Assembly: GCA_964523295.1 (NCBI GenBank)
Contig: CAZGAH010000005.1
Coordinates: forward strand, 36,280-100,279
Length of the DNA stretch: 64,000 nt
Source of the DNA: CAZGAH01 sp964523295
GTDB taxonomy: Bacteria; Desulfobacterota; Desulfovibrionia; Desulfovibrionales; Desulfovibrionaceae
Direction: 5' to 3'
Shown: one piece after another, positions 1-8,581 of the stretch
How the letters are laid out: each line of letters opens with the position of its first letter
How positions within the stretch are numbered: position 1 is the first letter of the stretch
Position numbers and translations under genes: made by a program
Notes under the pieces: generated by a model
Told to the model about the DNA's origin: nothing
What the model saw: the letters and a program-made list of their open reading frames with translations, nothing else
Databases searched by the model: none

Positions 1-692
1 TCGACGCTGCTTTACGCCCTGCTGCGCAAGGTCAACAAGCCCAACATCAACATCATTACCCTGGAAGANNNNNNNNNNGCGTGCGCCAGGTGCAGCTCAA
101 CCGCAAGGCCGGGATGACCTTTGCCAGCGGCCTGCGCTCCATCCTGCGCCAGGACCCCAACGTCATCATGGTCGGCGAAATCCGGGATCAGGAGACGGCC
201 CATATCTCCATCGAATCCGCGCTGACCGGCCATCTGCTCCTGTCCACGCTGCACGCGAACACCTCGTGCGGCGCGGTGACCCGTTTCGTGGAGATGGGCA
301 TCGAGCCCTTCCTGGTCGCCTCCACGCTGCTCGTAGCCGGAGCGCAGCGACTGGTCCGCCGCATCTGCCCGCATTGCATCGAGCCCTACGAGGCGCCGCT
401 CGAGGCCATGTCCGCGCTCGGACTCAAGCCGATCCCGGGCACTCTGTTCCTGCGCGGCAAAGGGTGCTACCAGTGCAACGAAACCGGCTATCAGGGACGT
501 TGCGGTGTTTATGAAATCCTGGACGTCACCAACAACATCAAGGACCTGATTATCAAGGGCGCCAGTATGCACGTACTCGAAACTGAGGCCGTGAAACTGG
601 GCGTGTTGCGTACCTTGATCATGGACGCGGCCGACAAGGTGCTGCGCGGCTTCACCACCCTGGAAGAGGCCGGCGCGGCGGTGCTCATCTGA
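1..692 (+). CDS. GspE/PilB-family secretion ATPase, C-terminal part
   Basis: This is the C-terminal end of a type II secretion or type IV pilus assembly ATPase, a cytoplasmic hexameric motor. The 5' end lies outside the window. Bases 1-68 read in frame 1 through STLLYALL...NIITLE, the stretch just after the Walker A motif up to the Asp box. After a ten-N gap the protein resumes in another frame with VRQVQLNRKAGMTF and then LRSILRQDPNVIMVGEIRD, which holds the Walker B region. Two CxxC pairs (RICPHC and GCYQCNETGY) form the tetracysteine zinc site typical of GspE. The frame change at the gap only shows that the true gap length is not ten. Whether the partner machine is a secreton or a pilus cannot be told from this end. 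The stop at 690-692 is followed closely by pgpA. Confidence 0.9.
   Translation, partial: DAALRPAAQGQQAQHQHHYPGRXXXXVRQVQLNRKAGMTFASGLRSILRQDPNVIMVGEIRDQETAHISIESALTGHLLLSTLHANTSCGAVTRFVEMGIEPFLVASTLLVAGAQRLVRRICPHCIEPYEAPLEAMSALGLKPIPGTLFLRGKGCYQCNETGYQGRCGVYEILDVTNNIKDLIIKGASMHVLETEAVKLGVLRTLIMDAADKVLRGFTTLEEAGAAVLI
69..78. other. Assembly gap of ten N inside the secretion ATPase
   Basis: Ten N interrupt the ATPase gene right after the conserved LE(D) of the Asp box. The reading frame differs on either side, so the run is a fixed-size placeholder and not a measured length. Family alignment suggests that only a short piece, roughly ten residues, is missing. Confidence 0.95.
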
Positions 693-718
693 ACGTTCAG
701 CCACGCGGAGACTGCCCA

Positions 719-1216
719 ATGGCTTACGCCTTCGACAAACCCCTGCCCCTGTCCGATCGCCTGGCGGTCGAGTTTTCTTCTCTTGTGCTGCCCGGCCGCT
801 CGCCTTTCGCCTCGGGCACCTGCGGCGCGGCCGTCGCGACGCTGCTTGCGCCCTGGCTGTTTTTCCCGCTCTCGCCCACGTCGCGGATTCTTCTCATCCT
901 GCTGCTCTTTTTCGCCGGCGGCCTGGCCGGATCGCGCGTGGAAGCCCTGTGCGGAAAAAAGGACCCCGGTCTGGTGATCATCGACGAGGTCATGGGCCAG
1001 TGGATCACCTTCCTGCCCTTTGCCACGCTCTCGCCCCTGGCCATGGTTATCGGATTTCTGCTGTTCCGCTTTTTCGACATCCTCAAACCCTGGCCGGTGC
1101 GCAGCTCCGAGACCTGGCTGCCCGGAGGCTACGGGATCATGATCGACGACGGCCTGGCCGGCATCTACGGGATGATCTCCCTGGCCCTGCTGCACAATAT
1201 CTTTTCCTGGCTCTAG
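719..1216 (+). CDS. pgpA: Phosphatidylglycerophosphatase A
   Basis: A 165-residue integral membrane phosphatase that dephosphorylates phosphatidylglycerophosphate to phosphatidylglycerol in phospholipid synthesis. Family features are the N-terminal PGRSPFASGTCGA segment, hydrophobic helices, the acidic IIDEVMGQW motif near residue 85 and the DILKPWPV stretch, followed by a late MIDDGLAGIYG motif. The length is normal for PgpA. The ATG at 719 is preceded by GGAG eight bases upstream. It follows the secretion ATPase after 26 bases and could share its transcript, although the functions are unrelated. Confidence 0.93.
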   Translation: MAYAFDKPLPLSDRLAVEFSSLVLPGRSPFASGTCGAAVATLLAPWLFFPLSPTSRILLILLLFFAGGLAGSRVEALCGKKDPGLVIIDEVMGQWITFLPFATLSPLAMVIGFLLFRFFDILKPWPVRSSETWLPGGYGIMIDDGLAGIYGMISLALLHNIFSWL

Positions 1217-1371
1217 GCGGCGCGTCCCTGACAGAGACCTGGACGGCGCAGCGCAGCGGGAAAAACGGCGTCACGATCAGCGGAACCGCCCCCCCGGGCA
1301 GAAACGCGTCCGCTGATTCCATTTCGCCCGTAAAGAAGCCCCCACGTCCGCGAAAGACGAAGGAGAACCGC

Positions 1372-2679
1372 ATGAACGCCGACACGACGCACCTCGACAC
1401 CCTCGCGCTGCACGCCGGGCAAGACCTGGACAAGGAGGCACGGGCGCGGGCCGTGCCCATTTACCAGACCACCAGCTACGTCTTCCGCGACACCGAGCAC
1501 GCCGCCAGCCTCTTCGGCCTGCGGGAAGCCGGCTACATCGATACCCGGATCATGAATCCGACCACCGATGTCGTAGAAAAACGCCTGGCCGCGCTGCATG
1601 GCGGCTCCGCGGCCCTATGCGCCGCGTCGGGCATGTCCGCCATCTTCTACGCCATCGCCGCCATCACCGCCGCCGGGCAGAACATCGTCTCCGGGTCGAA
1701 CCTGTATGGCGGAACCCGCACCCTCTTCAGCCAGACGCTCAAGCGCTTCGGCATCGACGTGCGCTTTGTGGATTCCTCCGACCCGACCAACTTCGCCGCC
1801 GCCATCGACGACAATACGCGGCTGCTGTTCACCGAGACCATCGGCAATCCGCGCTGCAACGTCGACGACCTCGACGCTATCGCCCGCGTGGCCCACGAGC
1901 ACGGACTGCCGTTCATTCTGGACAATACGGTCGCCGCGCCGCCAATCTTCGACCCCTTCGCCCACGGCGCCGACATCGCCGTCTATTCCCTGACCAAGAT
2001 CATCGGCGGCCACGGAACCAGCATCGGCGGCGCCGTCGTCGAGGCCGGCACCTTCGACTGGGCCGCGTCGGGCAAGTTCCCCGAGATTACCGACCCGGAC
2101 CCGAGCTATCACGGCCTGAATTTCTGGAAGGCCCTGTGCGAGCTGGAGGGTACGCCCTGCACCGCCTTTTGCGTCAAACTACGCACAGGGCTGCTGCGCG
2201 ACATCGGCGCCACGCTCGCCCCCATGAACAGCTTTCTGTTTCTCCAGGGCCTGGAGACCCTGCCCCTGCGTGCCAGACAGCACTGCCATAACGCACAACG
2301 GGTGGCAGAATTCCTTCAGGCCCACCCGGCCGTGACCTGGGTGAACTACGCCGGGCTGCCCGATCACAAGGATTATGACCGCGCCAGGCAATTCTTCCCC
2401 CTGGGACCGGGCGCCGTCTTCGGCTTCGGCATCGAGGGCGGCATCGACGCCGGTCGCCGCTTCATCGAGGCCGTGCGCCTCTGCTCGCACCTGGCCAACA
2501 TCCTCGACGCCAAGACCCTGGTCATCCACCCGGCCAGCACCACGCACTCGCAGCTCTCGGAGGCGGAACTGCGCGCATCCGGCGTGCCCGCCGACATGGT
2601 GCGTATTTCCGTCGGCATTGAGCACGCGGATGATATCATCGCCGATCTGGACCAGGCCCTGCGCGTCGCGCACCAATAG
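1372..2679 (+). CDS. metY: O-acetylhomoserine aminocarboxypropyltransferase (sulfhydrylase)
   Basis: A 435-residue PLP enzyme of the Cys/Met metabolism family. It joins sulfide (or methanethiol) to O-acetylhomoserine to make homocysteine (or methionine) in the cytoplasm. It opens with the typical TLALHAGQ...RAVPIYQTTSYVF segment, has the long MetY-type body rather than the shorter cystathionine synthase one, and carries the PLP lysine in VYSLTKIIGGHGTSIGG. The C-terminus has the family's LVIHPASTTHSQL motif. The ATG at 1372 is chosen because AAGGAG lies just upstream; the frame is open further upstream but without family sequence. In a sulfidogenic cell direct sulfhydrylation is a natural methionine route. 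Confidence 0.93.
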   Translation: MNADTTHLDTLALHAGQDLDKEARARAVPIYQTTSYVFRDTEHAASLFGLREAGYIDTRIMNPTTDVVEKRLAALHGGSAALCAASGMSAIFYAIAAITAAGQNIVSGSNLYGGTRTLFSQTLKRFGIDVRFVDSSDPTNFAAAIDDNTRLLFTETIGNPRCNVDDLDAIARVAHEHGLPFILDNTVAAPPIFDPFAHGADIAVYSLTKIIGGHGTSIGGAVVEAGTFDWAASGKFPEITDPDPSYHGLNFWKALCELEGTPCTAFCVKLRTGLLRDIGATLAPMNSFLFLQGLETLPLRARQHCHNAQRVAEFLQAHPAVTWVNYAGLPDHKDYDRARQFFPLGPGAVFGFGIEGGIDAGRRFIEAVRLCSHLANILDAKTLVIHPASTTHSQLSEAELRASGVPADMVRISVGIEHADDIIADLDQALRVAHQ

Positions 2680-2693
2680 CCGGGCCGCGGCGT

Positions 2694-3320
2694 TCAGGAC
2701 AGGAGTTGAAAACGGCGCACCGCGTCGTACAGCAACGCCGCGGACATCGCCCACAGGGCCAGACCCAGCAGGCTCATGCACAGACGATAGCCCCGGCCGC
2801 CCAACAGCCCGCGGAAACGGACCGTGAGCAGGGCCACGCCGATCTTGGAGCCCAGCAGCAGCGCGTAAAAGCCCGCCAGATACGCCGCCGGCGCCGCAAT
2901 CCCGGAGGCCGAGGCGCGGATGCAGGCCGGGCCGCCCACAAGCAGCCAGAACAGATAGGGGTGCGGACTCAGGGCATTGACCAGAACGCCGCGCCAGAGC
3001 GATGCCAGCGGGCGCCCGGTCGGGCCGGAAGCAGGGCGACAGGTCAGACACTCCCAGCCCAGCCAGATCAGATAGATCGCGCCCGCCGCGGACAGCAGCC
3101 CCGGAATCCAGGCGTTGTCGCGCAGGGCGTCCACCAGGAGCAACGACGCGGCGATGATCGGCAGATCGGTCAGCAGCGGCGCCAGCGCAGCCAGAATCCC
3201 GGCCCGGACCGACCCCCGCAGGGTTTCGGCAATGACCAGCGCGAGCAGCGGCCCCGGCGCCATGCCGGCGCTCAAGCCCAGCAATGCGCCGGTGGCGAAC
3301 CAGCCGACAGTCAGCGACAT
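2694..3320 (-). CDS. LysE-family amino acid exporter
   Basis: A 208-residue inner-membrane protein of the LysE/RhtB efflux family. The N-terminus carries the family signature near GLSAGMAPGPLLALVIAETLRG, followed by about six hydrophobic segments; length and pattern are normal. The Met at 3320 is chosen because it directly precedes the first membrane segment and a GGTGA sequence lies eight bases upstream; a start at 3362 would add a polar tail without family match. The substrate (basic amino acid, homoserine or another) cannot be deduced. It is convergent with metY and downstream of the small membrane gene at 3499-3600. Confidence 0.85.
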   Translation of the reverse strand: MSLTVGWFATGALLGLSAGMAPGPLLALVIAETLRGSVRAGILAALAPLLTDLPIIAASLLLVDALRDNAWIPGLLSAAGAIYLIWLGWECLTCRPASGPTGRPLASLWRGVLVNALSPHPYLFWLLVGGPACIRASASGIAAPAAYLAGFYALLLGSKIGVALLTVRFRGLLGGRGYRLCMSLLGLALWAMSAALLYDAVRRFQLLS

Positions 3321-3498
3321 GAACGATTCACCGGGGTTCCTCTGGCGCGGACGCGCCGGCATGATCCTCTGGCGGATTGTGCTCTGGAGGAAGGCCGGAC
3401 AAGGCGTCCTGCCCGGATTGACATGCGCGCTTGCCGGGCCAGAAACGGGCGAGAAGCCAGGAGCCGTATCCCGCGACTCCTGAAACAGGTACGAGCAG

Positions 3499-3600
3499 TC
3501 AGGGCCGGCACAGCGCTGTCCCGGCGAGCACTACGCCCAGGCCGAGCAGCACGCAGCAGCCGGTTATCCAACCGATCACGGTCGCAAAGCGTCTGTTCAT
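3499..3600 (-). CDS. 33-residue putative membrane peptide
   Basis: A short frame encodes a 33-residue peptide beginning MNRRFATVIGWITGCCVLL, with one hydrophobic segment of about 20 residues after two arginines. It therefore looks like a single-pass membrane peptide with its N-terminus inside. Support comes from a near-perfect Shine-Dalgarno (AAGGAGA, seven bases before the ATG). It sits 22 bases downstream of the sucC-sucD fusion on the same strand, so it is probably co-transcribed. No family is recognised and the function is unknown. Confidence 0.5.
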   Translation of the reverse strand: MNRRFATVIGWITGCCVLLGLGVVLAGTALCRP

Positions 3601-3622
3601 CGTCTCTCCTTGCAGGTGACGA

Positions 3623-5815
3623 TCATCGTGCCGTTTCCGCGAGCACGGAGCGGATAGCCGGGGCGATACTGTCCAGATCGTGACAAAGCCGGATGCCGGC
3701 CTGCTCCATGTCGGCGAGCTTGGCCGCGACGCCGCCCCCGGACTCGTCCAGGATGGCGCCCGCGTGCCCGAGCCTGCGTCCCGGCGGCGCGGTCCGGCCG
3801 GCGATGAAGCCGAACAGGGGCTTTTCGAAGCCCGTAGCCCGGATATGCGCGGCCAGATTCTCCTCTGCGTAGCCGCCTATCTCGCCGACCACAAGCACTG
3901 CCCTGGTCCGGGGATCGCGGCGCAGGCCCTCCAGCAGGGGGATGTAATCCGTGCCGACAAAGGGGTCTCCTCCGATGCCGGCGCAGACGGACTGGCCCAG
4001 CCCGGCCGCGGTCAAGCCAGCGGCAATCTCGTAAACCAGGGTCCCGCTACGCGAGAGTATGGCCACGGGGCCGGGCGCAAAGGCCTGATCGGGCATGATG
4101 CCGAGCTTGCAGCGTCCCGGCAGGATCAGGCCGGGCGTGTTCGGCCCGAGCAACAGGCAGGCGCGCGTGCGCAACACCTCGCGCACGGCCAGCATCTCGG
4201 CCTGAGCAATGCCCTCGGTGATGCAGGTAACGAAGGGGATCCCGTTTTCGACTGCCTCAAGAATGGCGTCCGCGGCGCCGGCTGCGGGCACGAAGCTGAT
4301 GGCGGCGTCGAACGGGCCTTTGACCCGGAGCGCCTGCCGGACCGAATCAAAAATCGGGATGCCCTCGACCTCGGCACCGCCCTTGAAGGGCGTAACTCCG
4401 GCCATCAGATTGACGCCATAGTCGCGCATCAGCGCGCAGTGCGTCCTGGCTGCGCGCCCGGTCGCCCCCTGGACCAGAATCCGGGAACGATTGTCGAGCG
4501 CAAGGGCATGGCGAACGGCCGCCAGCATCTCGGGAGCTGGCCGATCGAAAAGAACACCCCGGACGTCGGATTCGTCGACCCTGCACGTCGAGACCTCGAT
4601 CCGTGCCGGCGTCACATAATCCGGGCTCCCGGACTGCGAGCGGGCCGCTTCCTCCGGCAGACACGCGCGCAGACAACTGAGCGCGGCGTCGCGCTCGCGG
4701 GTCACGAAAACGCCGGGCATCCCCAGGCTCTCGAGCAGGGCCTGACCAGCCTCGGCGCCGTGACCGGCCAGCCGCAGCACCAAAGGCCTGACCGGAGGCC
4801 GGCCTTCCAGGGCCTGCACCAGGACCTTGACCACGCGCTCGCACGAGACGATCCCGCCGAAGAGATTGAGAAACACGACCTTGACCGCGGGATGGTCGAA
4901 GAGCAACCGCAGAGCCGTGCCCATGCGCCGCTCGTCCGCGCCGCCGCCCAGGTCCATGAAATTCGCGGCCGGTAGCCCGGCTGCGTGGAGAAGGTCCATG
5001 GTGGCCATGGCCAGCCCGGCGCCATTGGCCAGCAGTCCGACCGAGCCGTCAAGTTCGACATAGGCCAGCCCGGCCTGCCGGGCCACGGCCTCGATGGCAG
5101 AGAGCCGATCCGGCGGGCTCAGCTGCTCGAGATCAGGACGCCGGACAACGACGTTGTCGTCGATTTCGATTTTCCCATCAAGGGCAATCCACGCGCCCGC
5201 GGGGTCGAGGACCAGGGGATTGATCTCGGCCAGCAGCAGGCCGTTGTCACGCACGGTTGCATACACGTTTTCGACCAGCGCGCGAAAACCCTCCCAGAGT
5301 CCGGGCTCGACGCGCTCGCCGAGCAGATGAAAAAAGGCTGCCCGTATCTGGTGGAGACGCGGCCCGGCGACCGGTGAAATGGCCTGGATCAGCAGGGCCG
5401 GACCGGTCCGCGAGTCTGATTCCGCGTCTGACTCCGCGAGCGTTTCCACGTCCACGCCGCCGGGGCCGGCAGCCAGCACCAGGGAACCGAGGCGTCGGGA
5501 TACGGCAAAGGCGAGATAGTACTCGGCCTCGTGGGAAACGGCGGACTCGACGCGCACGGACGCCACGGTCTGCCCCCGAAATCGCCCGACAAACAGCCCG
5601 GCGCAGACCTGACGCAAGGCAGTCAGATCGCTGGCCTGGAGCACGGCCCCGGCCTTGCCCCTTCCTCCGGCCACAACCTGGGCCTTGGCAAACCAGGGTC
5701 CGGGGAAGTCCGGCGCCAGACCGGGGACATCGTCCGGACCGATCAGCCTGCCCGGCGGCGTGGCCAGGCCTGCCGCGCGCAGCATTTCCTTGCTCTGGTG
5801 CTCGGTCAGCAACAT
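3623..5815 (-). CDS. sucCD: Fused succinyl-CoA synthetase beta-alpha (SucC-SucD) or related acyl-CoA ligase
   Basis: A 730-residue single-chain NDP-forming acyl-CoA ligase. Residues 1-390 resemble the beta subunit SucC: an ATP-grasp domain beginning LLTEHQSKEMLRAAGL, with KAQVVAGGRGKAG and the LFGGIVSCERV stretch. Residues 410-730 resemble the alpha subunit SucD: a CoA-binding Rossmann region (ILVQGATGRAART), GVTPFKGG, LLGPNTPGLI and the phosphohistidine loop RRLGHAGAI. The enzyme links succinyl-CoA (or acetyl-CoA or another acyl-CoA) to nucleotide phosphorylation. The beta-alpha order in one chain is unlike the usual separate genes, and the beta half is divergent, so the true acyl substrate is uncertain. 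The ATG at 5815 has GGAGG upstream. Confidence 0.88.
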   Translation of the reverse strand: MLLTEHQSKEMLRAAGLATPPGRLIGPDDVPGLAPDFPGPWFAKAQVVAGGRGKAGAVLQASDLTALRQVCAGLFVGRFRGQTVASVRVESAVSHEAEYYLAFAVSRRLGSLVLAAGPGGVDVETLAESDAESDSRTGPALLIQAISPVAGPRLHQIRAAFFHLLGERVEPGLWEGFRALVENVYATVRDNGLLLAEINPLVLDPAGAWIALDGKIEIDDNVVVRRPDLEQLSPPDRLSAIEAVARQAGLAYVELDGSVGLLANGAGLAMATMDLLHAAGLPAANFMDLGGGADERRMGTALRLLFDHPAVKVVFLNLFGGIVSCERVVKVLVQALEGRPPVRPLVLRLAGHGAEAGQALLESLGMPGVFVTRERDAALSCLRACLPEEAARSQSGSPDYVTPARIEVSTCRVDESDVRGVLFDRPAPEMLAAVRHALALDNRSRILVQGATGRAARTHCALMRDYGVNLMAGVTPFKGGAEVEGIPIFDSVRQALRVKGPFDAAISFVPAAGAADAILEAVENGIPFVTCITEGIAQAEMLAVREVLRTRACLLLGPNTPGLILPGRCKLGIMPDQAFAPGPVAILSRSGTLVYEIAAGLTAAGLGQSVCAGIGGDPFVGTDYIPLLEGLRRDPRTRAVLVVGEIGGYAEENLAAHIRATGFEKPLFGFIAGRTAPPGRRLGHAGAILDESGGGVAAKLADMEQAGIRLCHDLDSIAPAIRSVLAETAR

Positions 5816-5896
5816 AGGGGCCTCCAGGACCGCGCATCGTAGCGCAGGGGGGCCGACGACGGCGGGCCGCCGCGCTCAGCCTGCGCCGATCCCGTA

Positions 5897-6565
5897 TCAG
5901 AATCCCAGATCGCGGTTGATCAGAATGACCTTGATCCGGCCGATGGGAAAGCTCTTTTCCGTGATCGTCCAGGTATTGCAGATCCTATCCGTGCTGTTGC
6001 AGTCCTCGCATCTCCCGGTCTTCGCGCAGGGTGTTTTCTTGTTCAGGCGGATGGCATTGACCGGCGCGGCGTACTCTTTGATCCGCGCGCGCGCTGCGTC
6101 GACGTCGGCCACGATCTTGTTGCGGCCGGCAAGCACGACCACGTGATGCGGCCCGAACGTCAGCGCCGCAACACGGTTACCGATCATGTCCAGGTTGACG
6201 AGCTGCCCCTGACGGGTGATCGCGTTGGCGCCGGTAAAAAAGAGGTCCGCCAGCAAGGCCCTGCGCCGGCGCTCATGCTTTTCGTCCGCCGGCAGGCCCT
6301 TTTCGAAGGTGTCGATAAGTTCGATGCCCTCGACGGTGATGGACCGCTGCGTGCGAAAGATATCGAGCAGGCCGCAATCCTTGAAGGTCTGGGAGCCCCC
6401 CCAGGAAACCGACATGGCACCCGTGGCGGGAAGGATCAGTTCCAGCACCAGCCGGGTCGCCTGCGCTTCGTCTTCGGCAACGTAGACATCGAAGCCGTTC
6501 GCTGCCAGCGCCTTGCGCGTCGATTCGAGATGAAGGCTCCAATAGTGGTCAATGGGCTTGTCCAT
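5897..6565 (-). CDS. LUD-domain (lactate utilisation, LutC/YkgG-like) protein
   Basis: A 222-residue LUD (DUF162) protein. The family includes LutC/LldG, an accessory subunit of the LutABC L-lactate oxidising complex. Family features seen are the N-terminal YVAEDEAQATRLVLELI region, SVSWGGSQTFKDCGL, the FFTGANAITRQGQLVNLDMIGNRVAAL core and VVVLAGRNKIVADVDAA. The C-terminus carries a cysteine cluster (PCAKTGRCEDC...RIC) typical of one LUD branch and possibly metal-binding. LutA and LutB are not adjacent, so a lactate role is only suggested. AAGGAG lies nine bases before the ATG. Confidence 0.85.
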   Translation of the reverse strand: MDKPIDHYWSLHLESTRKALAANGFDVYVAEDEAQATRLVLELILPATGAMSVSWGGSQTFKDCGLLDIFRTQRSITVEGIELIDTFEKGLPADEKHERRRRALLADLFFTGANAITRQGQLVNLDMIGNRVAALTFGPHHVVVLAGRNKIVADVDAARARIKEYAAPVNAIRLNKKTPCAKTGRCEDCNSTDRICNTWTITEKSFPIGRIKVILINRDLGF

Positions 6566-6914
6566 GGGCTCAGCTCCTTGTCAGGACAGGGGTGTACGGT
6601 CCGATGCGCCCGTGGACGCCGTCGCGGTCAGCCCGGATGCGCCGGCTCGGAGAAACATGACCGCGTCTGCTGCGGAGTTCATTCTTGCTCCCGGCGCCGG
6701 AACATGGCATCCTTGCCAGACCGGTCGGCCAGCCAGTCGTCAGGCAGTCCTGACAACGGCGCGTCTCGGAACCTGCCCCACATCTACCACAGGCGGTTCT
6801 GACTGGGAAGTGGGCACGACCGGACCGGCTGCCCCGAGGAGAACTGCCCTTGCACCCCGATTGCTTTCCGCATGGCCATAGCGCGGCCACCGCGTCACGG
6901 AGGATGCTTTCCGG
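6566..6914. other. Intergenic region, no gene recognised
   Basis: This 349-base gap lies between divergent genes (LUD protein leftward, small membrane protein rightward). It must hold the promoters of both. The open frames across it have no family resemblance and no good start signals. GGAGG at 6899-6903 probably serves the gene starting at 6915. Confidence 0.5.
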
Positions 6915-7223
6915 ATGAACGCCCGCAACCGGCATATCCTGTGCAACCTGTTCATCGGCATCCCGTTGGGCGGCTTGCTGCTCGGTTCGCTCCTGTTCCT
7001 GGGCCAGAGTCTGTACGGCGTCACGCGCGACCCCGAGGCCTGGACTCAATGCCGGGTTTTCTCCGACTGGCTGTTCCAGAAATGGGGAATATGGGAGCGC
7101 ATGGCGCCGCTCATGACCATGCTCTGCGATCTCTCCCCGGGCGGCCATATCGTGCTGCTCAGCATTCTGCTGGGCTGCATCTTCGTCCCCCTGGGCCTGT
7201 ATCTCGGGCGGCATCTCAGGTAG
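6915..7223 (+). CDS. Small integral membrane protein, unknown function
   Basis: A 102-residue protein with two hydrophobic segments, about residues 10-33 (FIGIPLGGLLLGSLLFL) and 75-98 (HIVLLSILLGCIFVPLGLYL), separated by a polar loop rich in Trp and Arg. GGAGG lies about eleven bases before the ATG, a slightly long spacing. No family is recognised. It stands alone between the LUD protein and a leftward hypothetical gene. Confidence 0.6.
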   Translation: MNARNRHILCNLFIGIPLGGLLLGSLLFLGQSLYGVTRDPEAWTQCRVFSDWLFQKWGIWERMAPLMTMLCDLSPGGHIVLLSILLGCIFVPLGLYLGRHLR

Positions 7224-7357
7224 CCGGAACAGTGCCGGACGGTCCGCACTGCCGGACGCAACGGCGCGGGCTGCGCTGCCGACAGCGCTGACTACGGCGT
7301 AAGGGTAGAAAACGAAACGGGAAGCGGGGCGGATGAACGACCGGACGTCAGCCTCCG

Positions 7358-7624
7358 TCAGGAGGCCTTGCCCTCGCCCTCGCCAGAGGCAGCCAGGGTC
7401 TCCAGATCGTTTTCGCAGGCCTTGATGACGTTCCGGGCAAAGGCGATCGCGACTTTCTTGGCGGCCTCCAGGTCGCCGATCTTGTCACGCAGGGAGCGTT
7501 TGCCCACCTGAATCTTCCACCCCGGGGTTCCCAAACGATCATAGACCACGGCAATAAGCAACACGCCACCGAGCGTAGAGTGATACGCCGAGTCCTCGTG
7601 CTTGTTCCACTTGATGGCGCTCAT
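7358..7624 (-). CDS. Conserved-looking 88-residue hypothetical protein
   Basis: A short soluble protein beginning MSAIKWNKHEDSAYHSTLGG, with a beta-rich first half (VLLIAVVYDRLGTPGWKIQVG) and a helical second half (DLEAAKKVAIAFARNVIKACENDLETL). The start at 7624 is preferred over 7639 because AGGTGA lies just upstream of it. Composition and codon use match neighbouring genes, so it is probably real. No family is recognised. It lies alone downstream of the purN hairpin. Confidence 0.6.
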   Translation of the reverse strand: MSAIKWNKHEDSAYHSTLGGVLLIAVVYDRLGTPGWKIQVGKRSLRDKIGDLEAAKKVAIAFARNVIKACENDLETLAASGEGEGKAS

Positions 7625-7754
7625 AGGATCACCTGGCAAAGGCTATGTGATTAGGTCGAATTTGTAATTCACCCTACGCTGAACCCGGTAAAATGCCAAG
7701 GAATATTTTACGGTTGGAAATACGCCGGCGTTGCCGGCCTGTCGCCGTGAAACA

Positions 7755-7799
7755 AGGCTCGACTCTGAAACACTGTCCGGGTGTTTCAGAGTCGAGCCT
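7755..7799 (-). terminator. Perfect 19-bp hairpin downstream of purN
   Basis: Two 19-base arms (7755-7773 and 7781-7799) are perfectly complementary around a seven-base loop. The element lies 34 bases past the purN stop on the minus strand and is followed there by TGTTT, a weak uridine tract. Termination of the purN transcript is the simplest reading. The stem is unusually long and perfect for a plain terminator. Confidence 0.6.
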
Positions 7800-7833
7800 G
7801 CAAGCAGCAAAGCTTATTTAACGGGAATAGGCG

Positions 7834-8514
7834 CTAGAAGCCCTCTTCCAAAGGCGGATTCACCAGCCAGGCGCCGTCGCGTCGGGACAGGGGGCTGGAG
7901 GTGGAGTCCGGGGCCAGGAAGACCTGACGGCCGACGATACTGAGTCGCCCCCGGGACAACCACTGCAAGGCCTGGGGATAGATGCGATGCTCGAGGGCCA
8001 GGATGCGCTGTCCGAGCGTGCCGGCGACGTCGTCCTGCTGCGCGGGCACTGCTGCCTGAATGATGACCGGCCCGTTGTCCATGACCTCGTTGACGAAGTG
8101 TACGGTGCAACCGGAGAGGCGCACCCCGTAGCTGGCAGCGTCGCGCTGTCCGTGGGTTCCGGGGAAACTGGGCAGCAGGGCCGGATGGATGTTCAGGATG
8201 CGCTCGGGGAAGGCCTGAAGAAACTCCGGAGTCAACATGCGCATGAACCCGGCCAGGGCTACGGTATCGGCGCCTGCCTCCCGGATGGCGTCGACGAGCA
8301 CGGCGTCGAAGGCCTCGCGGGAGGGATAGTCCTGATGTGCGACCGCCCGGGTCGGGATGCCATGCCGGCGCGCCCGCTCCAGGCCGAAGGCCTCGGGGTT
8401 GTTGGAGAGGACGATGCTGATTCTGGCGTCGAGCGTGCCAGCCTCGATCCTGTCGATCATGGACTGCAGATTCGAGCCCGAGCCGGAGACGAGCACGGCG
8501 AGTGCGAGCGGCAT
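7834..8514 (-). CDS. purN: Phosphoribosylglycinamide formyltransferase
   Basis: A 226-residue GAR transformylase. It transfers the formyl group of 10-formyl-tetrahydrofolate to glycinamide ribonucleotide in purine synthesis. It begins with the phosphate-binding LAVLVSGSGSNLQ and contains the catalytic Asn-His of LNIHPALLPSFPGTHG and the later Asp of the HFVNEVMDNGPVIIQ segment. A roughly 30-residue C-terminal tail exceeds the E. coli enzyme length (about 212 residues). AGGGGGAAACC precedes the ATG. It ends a leftward cluster with cobA-hemD 67 bases upstream. Confidence 0.94.
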   Translation of the reverse strand: MPLALAVLVSGSGSNLQSMIDRIEAGTLDARISIVLSNNPEAFGLERARRHGIPTRAVAHQDYPSREAFDAVLVDAIREAGADTVALAGFMRMLTPEFLQAFPERILNIHPALLPSFPGTHGQRDAASYGVRLSGCTVHFVNEVMDNGPVIIQAAVPAQQDDVAGTLGQRILALEHRIYPQALQWLSRGRLSIVGRQVFLAPDSTSSPLSRRDGAWLVNPPLEEGF

Positions 8515-8581
8515 GGTTTCCCCCTGGCCGCATTCCGCGACCGCTGGATCATTTCATCCGGGCGCTTCCCGCAGCTGGCGG

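Noticed and set aside
949..1371. Upstream extension of metY to 949
   Set aside because: The extension runs through pgpA in another frame and has no family similarity; the ATG at 1372 has a good ribosome site.
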